Shown here piece by piece: positions 58,699 to 64,000 of a stretch of DNA of 64,000 nt. This DNA comes from Actinomadura parmotrematis (GTDB taxonomy: Bacteria > Actinomycetota > Actinomycetes > Streptosporangiales > Streptosporangiaceae). Positions within the stretch are counted from its first letter, which is position 1; each line of letters opens with the position of its first letter. The position numbers were made by a program, and so were the translations under genes. The stretch is from assembly GCF_019458805.1 (NCBI RefSeq), contig NZ_JAIBOA010000022.1:62001-126000 (forward strand). Direction: 5' to 3'. Below the pieces are notes generated by a model. That model saw only the letters and a program-made list of their open reading frames with translations, searched no databases and was not told the origin of the DNA.

Positions 58699-59913
58699 TC
58701 AGCCCCGGGCAGGGCCGTCACCGAGCACGCGGAAGGCGAGGAGGGGCAGCAGGAGGACCGACAGCATGCCCGCGCAGACGAGGGCGGCGGCGGTCGCGGC
58801 GGGCAGGTCGTGCTCCTCGGTGCCGATGGTGGTGATGACGACGATCAGCGGCAGGCCGGTGGAGGCGAGCAGCGCGAGCGCGCGGCGCGGCGCGGGCGGC
58901 TGGTCGCGCCGGTAGAGGACGAGCGTCGGGCCGCCGCGCACCAGCAGGAACAGGGCGAGGAACAACGGGACGAGCAGCAGCGACCACGGGTCGTCGGCGA
59001 GCGCGCCGAGGTCCAGGCGGACGCCGCTCACCACGAAGAAGAACGGGACGAGGAAGCCGTAGCCGATCGCTTCGAGCTTCGACGTGACCTGCTCGTGTAC
59101 CCAGTCCGGGCCGGTGTCGACGGCGAGGCGCTCGATGAGGCCGGCGGCGAACGCGCCGAGCAGCACGTCCAGGCCGAACGATCCGGCGACCCACACCATG
59201 AACACGATGAGCAGCATCGCCAGCCGGATCGCGAGCTGGCCGCTCGTGGAGAGCGTCCGGCCGATGAGCTGCTGAAGCCGCGGATGCCGGTGCCGCCGCA
59301 CCGCGAGCACGGCCGACGCCACGGTGATGACGGCGAACAGCACGAGCAGCGCGAGGGTGCGTCCGGGCTGATCGCCGCCGAGCAGCAGCGCGACGGCGAC
59401 GATCGGGCCGCACTCCCCCAGCGCGCCGATCGCCATGGCGCGCGCGCCGAACGGCGTCGGCAGCGTCCCGTTGTCGTGCAGGATCGGCAGGATCGTGCCG
59501 AGCGCGGTGGTGGTGAGGCAGAGGCCGATGACGACGGCGTTGACATCCCAGCTTTCGAGAATGAGCCCGACGGCGAGGCCCAGCGCCAGGGAGATGCCCC
59601 AGCCGGTGCCCGCGAGGCGCAGCGGCGCGCCCCGCACCCGGGCGAAGTCGATCTCGTAGCCGGCGAGGAACATCAGCACGGCGAGCCCGAGGTCCGCGAG
59701 CTCCCCGACGAACTCGGTCTCGGTCGCCCATCCGAGCACGACCGGGCCGACGACGATGCCGAGCACGAGCTCCAGCACCACCGACGGCACGCGGACGCGC
59801 CGCTCGACCCGCGCCGCGAGCACCGGCGCGACCACCCCGGCGGCCACGATCGCCACCACCGAGCCGTCGACCATCCCCGAATCCGCCACCCGTCCCCCGT
59901 TCACGCAGGTCAC
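58699..59913 (-). CDS. Cation:proton antiporter (CPA2/KefB-like)
   Basis: A 404-residue Na+/H+ exchanger-domain protein with about 12 membrane segments (VVLELVLGIVVGPVVLGWAT, LADLGLAVLMFLAGYEIDFA, FVVSGVRLDLGALADDPWSL). The GVRLDLG element and AGYEID are family-typical. It lacks a TrkA-N regulatory domain, so it is a short CPA2 member. Start is uncertain: GTG 59913, GTG 59889 or ATG 59874; the GGGGGACG before 59889 favours that one slightly. Function: monovalent cation or proton exchange. Confidence 0.9.
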   Translation of the reverse strand: MTCVNGGRVADSGMVDGSVVAIVAAGVVAPVLAARVERRVRVPSVVLELVLGIVVGPVVLGWATETEFVGELADLGLAVLMFLAGYEIDFARVRGAPLRLAGTGWGISLALGLAVGLILESWDVNAVVIGLCLTTTALGTILPILHDNGTLPTPFGARAMAIGALGECGPIVAVALLLGGDQPGRTLALLVLFAVITVASAVLAVRRHRHPRLQQLIGRTLSTSGQLAIRLAMLLIVFMVWVAGSFGLDVLLGAFAAGLIERLAVDTGPDWVHEQVTSKLEAIGYGFLVPFFFVVSGVRLDLGALADDPWSLLLVPLFLALFLLVRGGPTLVLYRRDQPPAPRRALALLASTGLPLIVVITTIGTEEHDLPAATAAALVCAGMLSVLLLPLLAFRVLGDGPARG

Positions 59914-60066
59914 AGCCCCCCTCGGGAACGTACCGGCTCGCCTCGGCCGGGCCCGGACGGCACGCTGGCGCCGCCCGCTTCCGGGCCGGTGTCATGCCGG
60001 GGTCGCAGAGCGGTTCCCGACCGTGGTCGGATGACCGGGAGGCGCGGGCGGCCGAGGCTGGGCGGC

Positions 60067-60786
60067 ATGACATCTCAGGCGAACGCCACCCCGGCGATCA
60101 GGGTCGAGGGGCTGACGAAGCGGTACGGGCGGCGCGCGGTCGTCGACGATCTGACGTTCACGGTCAGGCCGGGCGCGGTGACGGGCTTCTTCGGCCCGAA
60201 CGGCGCGGGCAAGACGACGGCGTTGAAGACGGTCGTCGGGCTGGCGCGGCCGTCGGCGGGCGCGGTGTCGGTGCTCGGGGCGCCGGTGGCGTCGAGGGCG
60301 CCGGACGCGCGCCGCGTCGGCGTCCACATCGAGCCGTGCGGCGCGCACCCCGCCCGGACGGCCCGCGCGCACCTGCGGGCGCTGGCGCTGGCGGCGGGGC
60401 TGCCGCGCCGCCGCGTCGAGGAGGTCCTGGAGACCGTCGAGCTGACGCGGGCGGCGGGGCGGCGCGTCGGCGCGTTCTCGCTGGGGATGCGGCAGCGGCT
60501 CGGGCTCGCCGCCGCGCTGCTCGGCGACCCGGAGGTCCTGGTGCTGGACGAGCCCGCCAACGGGCTGGACCCGCAGGGCATCCGCTGGCTCCGAACGATG
60601 CTGCGGGACCGGGCCGCGCGGGGCGGCACGGTGCTGCTGTCCAGCCACCTGCTCGCCGAGGCCGCGAGGACGGTCGACGACGTGGTCGTCATCGACCGTG
60701 GCAGGCTGGTGCACGAGGGGCCGATCGGTGCGGTGGAGTCGCTGGAGGACGTGTTCCTGGAGCTGACCGGAGGGACGGACCGATGA
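60067..60786 (+). CDS. ABC transporter ATP-binding protein
   Basis: A 239-residue ABC ATPase. Walker A GPNGAGKTT, signature SLGMRQRLGLAAALLGDPEV, Walker B LVLDEPANGLDP and switch His in LLSSHLLAEA are intact. Fits the drug-resistance/bacitracin exporter subgroup, working as a dimer with the next gene. ATG 60067 has no obvious strong ribosome site. TGA overlaps the permease ATG by 4 bases (ATGA). Confidence 0.95.
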   Translation: MTSQANATPAIRVEGLTKRYGRRAVVDDLTFTVRPGAVTGFFGPNGAGKTTALKTVVGLARPSAGAVSVLGAPVASRAPDARRVGVHIEPCGAHPARTARAHLRALALAAGLPRRRVEEVLETVELTRAAGRRVGAFSLGMRQRLGLAAALLGDPEVLVLDEPANGLDPQGIRWLRTMLRDRAARGGTVLLSSHLLAEAARTVDDVVVIDRGRLVHEGPIGAVESLEDVFLELTGGTDR

Positions 60787-61502
60787 TCGGCCTGCTGCGG
60801 GCGGAACTGCTCAAATCGGTGACGACCCGGGCCGTGTGGGGGTTCGCGATCGGCGCGATGGCCTTCGCCGCCCTGAACGCGGTGATCGTCGCCGCGGCGT
60901 CGGGGACGCTCGACGAGGTGACCGAGAAGGAGGAGGCGCTGTCCGGCCTGCCCGTCCTCCTGCTGCTGTGGGGGCTGGTCGGCGCGGCGGGCGAGTACCG
61001 ACACCGGACGGCCGCGCCGGCGGCGCTGGTGGCCCGGCGCGGGCGCGGGACCGTCCTCGCGGTGCGGATCGCGGCGTACGCGCTGACGGGTCTCGGGCTG
61101 GCGCTGCTGACCAACGCGGTCGCGGTCGGCGTGGGACTGCCGCTGCTGGCGCACCACCCCGGCCCGGACCTCACGTCCGGGCAGGTGACCGGGGTCGTCG
61201 CGCACAACGTGCTGGCGCTGGTGCTGGCGACGGTGCTGGGCGCGGCGCTCGGCGCGCTGATCCGCAGCCCGGTCGCCGGCGCGGTGGTCCTGCTGCTCCT
61301 GGACCTGGTGGTGCTGCCGCTGGTCAGCGGCGCGTGGGAGGGGGCGGCGAACCTCACGCCGTTCGGGGCCGCGAGCGTCCTGACGGGCGGCACCCACGAC
61401 ACGACGATCACGGCCGCGCAGGCGGGCGGGGTGTTCGCGGCGTGGACGGTGCTGGCGGTGCTGGTCGCGGTCGGGTCCGAGCGACGGCGCGACCTGGCGT
61501 GA
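60783..61502 (+). CDS. ABC transporter permease (ABC-2-like)
   Basis: A 239-residue integral membrane protein with about six membrane segments (FAIGAMAFAALNAVIVAAAS, ALTGLGLALLTNAVAVGVGL, AHNVLALVLATVLGAALGAL, GAVVLLLLDLVVLPLVSGAW, FAAWTVLAVLVAVG). The GEYRHRTAAPAALVARRGRG loop is the usual first cytoplasmic loop of ABC-2 permeases. Second gene of a four-gene operon; its TGA overlaps the kinase GTG start. Confidence 0.9.
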   Translation: MIGLLRAELLKSVTTRAVWGFAIGAMAFAALNAVIVAAASGTLDEVTEKEEALSGLPVLLLLWGLVGAAGEYRHRTAAPAALVARRGRGTVLAVRIAAYALTGLGLALLTNAVAVGVGLPLLAHHPGPDLTSGQVTGVVAHNVLALVLATVLGAALGALIRSPVAGAVVLLLLDLVVLPLVSGAWEGAANLTPFGAASVLTGGTHDTTITAAQAGGVFAAWTVLAVLVAVGSERRRDLA

Positions 61503-62620
61503 ACGTCGCGGCGCGGATCGGGGCGGTGCGGGGCCTGCGGGCCGCGCACCGCCCGGTGCTGTTCGACGCCGCGCTCGCCGTGGCGGCGACCGTCGTGGAG
61601 ATCGGGCTGCTGTTCAACGACGGCACCGGGCCCGCGTTCGTGCCGATCGCGGTGACCGTCCTCACCGGCGCGGCGCTCCTGGCCCGTCGCCGGTTCGGGG
61701 TGGCGGTGACGGCGGTGACGGTCGCGGCGGCGGCGCTGCTGGCCGCGTCCGGGTACTCGCCCGGGGGCGCGCCGGTCGTCGTCGCGCTGTGGTCGCTCGC
61801 CGAGACGCGCGACCGGCGCGTCTCGCTCGCGGTGCTCGCGCCGGTGGTGGTGTTCCTGATGGCCGCGAGCGTCTGCGCCCCGCCGGTGCCGGTCGGGGCG
61901 TGGACGCTGGGCGCCTACATGCAGGCGCGCCGCCGCTACGTCCGGGCGGTCGAGGACCGCGCCGCCACCCTCGAACGCGAGCGGGAGCAGCTCGACCTGA
62001 TCGCGGCGCAGCGCGAGCGGGCCGCGATCGCCCGCGAGTTGCACGACATCGTCGCGCACTCGGTGACGGTGATGCTGATCGGCGTGCGCGGCGCCCGAGA
62101 CGTCCTGGAGGCCGAACCGCAGGTCGCCGCGCGGACGCTGGAGCAGGTGGAGACGACCGCCGAGCAGAGCCTCGCCGAGCTGCGCCGCATCCTCGTCCTG
62201 CTGCGCGAGCGGCAGGCGGCGGAGACGCGCCCGCAACCGTCGCTCGCGGACCTGGACGACCTGGTCGCGGGGTACCGGGCGGCGGGGCTGCCGGTCCGGC
62301 TGGAGATCGCCGGGGAGCCGCAGGCCCTGCCGGGCGGCGTCGAGCTGTCGGCGTACCGGATCGTCGAGGAGGCGCTGACGAACGCGTTGAAGCACGCCGG
62401 GGCGTCGCTGGTCACGGTGCGGCTGAGCTATGACGGGACGGATCTGGAGGTGCGGGTGCACGACGACGGGACGGGAATGGGTGAACCTCGCCCCGGCGGG
62501 CACGGCCTGATCGGCATGCGCGAGCGCGTCGCGGCCCTCGGCGGGGAACTGGAAACGGGACGCGCCGTCGGCGGCGGCTTCCGGGTCGCCGCACGTCTGC
62601 CGATCGGAGAACGCGCATGA
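61499..62620 (+). CDS. Two-component sensor histidine kinase (NarL-partner type)
   Basis: A 373-residue HisKA_3 kinase. Start GTG 61499 is coupled to the permease by GTGA. About four N-terminal membrane segments (residues 15-140), a short linker, phospho-acceptor His in AIARELHDIVAHSVTVML and a compact HATPase_c part with LSAYRIVEEALTNALKHAGA and HDDGTGMGEPRPGGHGLIGM. No extracellular sensor domain, typical of intramembrane-sensing kinases tied to ABC exporters. Its stop overlaps the regulator start. Confidence 0.95.
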   Translation: MNVAARIGAVRGLRAAHRPVLFDAALAVAATVVEIGLLFNDGTGPAFVPIAVTVLTGAALLARRRFGVAVTAVTVAAAALLAASGYSPGGAPVVVALWSLAETRDRRVSLAVLAPVVVFLMAASVCAPPVPVGAWTLGAYMQARRRYVRAVEDRAATLEREREQLDLIAAQRERAAIARELHDIVAHSVTVMLIGVRGARDVLEAEPQVAARTLEQVETTAEQSLAELRRILVLLRERQAAETRPQPSLADLDDLVAGYRAAGLPVRLEIAGEPQALPGGVELSAYRIVEEALTNALKHAGASLVTVRLSYDGTDLEVRVHDDGTGMGEPRPGGHGLIGMRERVAALGGELETGRAVGGGFRVAARLPIGERA

Positions 62621-63288
62621 TCCGGGTGCTGATCGTCGACGACCAGGAGCTCATCCGGATCGGCTTCCGGCTGTTCCTGCAGACCCGGCCCGACCTGGAG
62701 GTCGTCGGCGAGGCCGCGGACGGCCGCGAGGCCCTCGACCGGGCGGCGGAGCTGCGCCCCGACGTCGTCCTGATGGACGTCCGGATGCCGCGCATGGACG
62801 GTGTCGAGGCGACGGCCCGTCTCACCGCTGCGGACGACCCGCCGCGCGTCCTGATCCTCACCACCTACGACCTGGACGAGTACGTGTTCGGCGCGCTGCG
62901 CGCGGGTGCGTCGGGCTTCCTGCTGAAGGACGCGCCCCGCGAACGGCTGCTGGAGGCGATCCGCGTCGTCCACCAGGGCGAGGCGCTGCTGTCCCCGTCG
63001 ATCACCCGCCGCCTGATCGAGGACTACGCCGACCGCACCGACCCCGTCCGCCCGCCGCCCGACCTGCTGGCGGCACTGACCCCGCGCGAGCGCGAGATGC
63101 TGCTGCTGGTGGCCCGGGGCCTGTCGAACCAGGAGATCGCCTCCCGGCTCGTCGTCACCGAGGCGACGGTGAAGAGCCACATCGGCAGCGTCTTCGCCAA
63201 GCTCCACCTGCGCGACCGCGTCCAAGCCGTCGTCCTCGCCTACGAGAACGGCCTCGTCGTCCCGGGCCGGCGTCCCGGCCCGCACTGA
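62617..63288 (+). CDS. NarL/LuxR family response regulator
   Basis: A 223-residue regulator: receiver domain (residues 1-120) with the acidic pair DDQ, phosphoacceptor Asp in DVVLMDVRMPRMDG and Lys in FLLKDAPRE, then a LuxR HTH (LTPREREMLLLVARGLSNQE, IASRLVVTEATVKSHIGSVF). ATGA overlap with the kinase. It most likely controls its own four-gene operon, sensing the exported drug or envelope stress. Confidence 0.95.
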   Translation: MIRVLIVDDQELIRIGFRLFLQTRPDLEVVGEAADGREALDRAAELRPDVVLMDVRMPRMDGVEATARLTAADDPPRVLILTTYDLDEYVFGALRAGASGFLLKDAPRERLLEAIRVVHQGEALLSPSITRRLIEDYADRTDPVRPPPDLLAALTPREREMLLLVARGLSNQEIASRLVVTEATVKSHIGSVFAKLHLRDRVQAVVLAYENGLVVPGRRPGPH

Positions 63289-63439
63289 GCGGGCCGCGAG
63301 ACAGCCGCACCCGATCCGGCGATCCACCAGACCATGGGTCGAACCTGACCAATCGGCGTCAGATATCGCCGTCCTCTCTGGTGCCACGTCCAGAGCGCCC
63401 CGTAATGTCGCGGCTCGTGGACGCGGCGGAGGGGCGACG

Positions 63440-64000
63440 ATGACGGCGGTGGTCAGCGAGCTGATCTCGTATCCGGTCAAGGGCTGTGCCGGCGTGTCCT
63501 TGCGCGAGGCGGTGCTGACCGGCGCGGGTCTGGCCCACGACCGAGGCTTCATGGTGGTCGATCAGGAGGGAACGTTCCGCAGCCAGCGCCGCGATCCCCG
63601 GCTCGCGCTCGTCCGGCCCGCCATCGACGCCTGCGGCGAACGGCTCACCCTGCGCGCGCCCGGGTTCGAGGACCTGGACATCGCGGTCGATCGCGACTCC
63701 CCCCGGCAGGCGGTGAGTCTGTTCGGGCAGAGCTACCGAGGCATCGATCAGGGCCGGGCGGCGGGCGAGTGGTTGTCGTCGGTCCTCGGCAAGGCGAGCA
63801 GGCTGGTGCGGGTGCCGCCAGAACACGACAGGGTGACCGACGGCCGGACGCCCGGGACCTCCGGTTACGCCGACAGCAGCCCTGTGCACGCCGTCTCCCT
63901 GGCCACGCTGGACGAGCTCAACCGGCGCCTGCCCGGACCCCCGATGCCGATGTCCAGGTTCCGCCCGAACATCGTGATCGGCGGATGGGACGAGCCCCAC
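63440..64000 (+). CDS. MOSC-domain (YcbX-like) protein, 3' truncated by window edge
   Basis: The frame opens at ATG 63440, 8 bases after GGAGGGG, and stays open to base 64000 (187 codons). The N-terminal MOSC_N beta-barrel region reads VVSELISYPVKGCAGVSLRE and RGFMVVDQEGTFRSQRRDPR; the start of the MOSC domain follows (VHAVSLATLDELNRR, RFRPNIVIGGWDEP). Such proteins use the molybdenum cofactor and reduce N-hydroxylated compounds or transfer sulfur. The catalytic Cys lies past the window end. MoaE elsewhere in the window would support cofactor synthesis. Confidence 0.9.
   Translation, partial: MTAVVSELISYPVKGCAGVSLREAVLTGAGLAHDRGFMVVDQEGTFRSQRRDPRLALVRPAIDACGERLTLRAPGFEDLDIAVDRDSPRQAVSLFGQSYRGIDQGRAAGEWLSSVLGKASRLVRVPPEHDRVTDGRTPGTSGYADSSPVHAVSLATLDELNRRLPGPPMPMSRFRPNIVIGGWDEPH

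Overview
The window is about 64 kb of very GC-rich DNA with G/C-biased third codon positions, many GTG/TTG starts and 4-base stop/start overlaps. It carries WhiB7, a mycoredoxin, UvrD2, an IdeR/DmdR-type iron box and lone PutB/PruA enzymes, so it is an actinobacterial chromosome. The gene content and the repeat style next to the tRNA genes fit a Streptosporangiales member such as Actinomadura; the genus is an inference. Both ends cut a gene: lhgO at the left, a MOSC-domain protein at the right.

Layout. 1-12.5 kb: lipid and xenobiotic metabolism (carboxylesterase with a TetR gene, a P450 coupled to an SDR, an L,D-transpeptidase, an alpha/beta-hydrolase fused to an acyl-CoA-synthetase-like domain, a fatty acyl-AMP ligase). 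12.5-20.9 kb: a segment bounded by two direct copies of an initiator tRNA gene, each with the same hairpin, G-run block and 51-bp tandem repeats. It holds a lipoprotein, a TetR/P450 divergent pair, the proline catabolism genes pruA-putB opposite a PucR regulator, and an unrecognised Cys/His-rich protein. 21-42 kb: a conserved housekeeping block (YlbL protease, moaE, UPF0182, DUF2342, NUDIX, ABC1 kinase, whiB7, GH15, tesB, uvrD2, mrx1, nudC) whose order resembles the Rv3193c-Rv3199c region of M. tuberculosis as I remember it. whiB7 has a roughly 580-nt leader with a WhiB7-type promoter, small upstream ORFs and an intrinsic terminator, which is the layout of antibiotic-responsive attenuation.

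43.9-48.2 kb: an iron-box-controlled, tightly coupled operon of one ATP-grasp ligase and two IucA/IucC synthetases, probably a small NRPS-independent siderophore (or related carboxylate amide) pathway without its own transporter or amine-forming genes in the window. 48.9-50.5 kb: an acyl-CoA ligase. 50.7-57 kb: a decayed, lower-GC area with a frameshifted RHS/YD-repeat exoprotein that has lost its core motif, small membrane proteins and a 3'-disrupted gene. 56.3-64 kb: a MerR-peroxiredoxin fusion divergent from an MFS transporter, a Na+/H+ (KefB-like) antiporter, an ABC exporter/two-component operon with four coupled genes, and the MOSC protein.

The best candidates for something new are the ATP-grasp/IucA-IucC operon, the MerR-peroxiredoxin fusion with its own MerR-type promoter, the hydrolase/acyl-CoA-synthetase fusion whose adenylation motifs are degenerate, the 59-residue ORF coupled at both ends between DUF2342 and NUDIX genes, and the repeated initiator tRNA cassettes.
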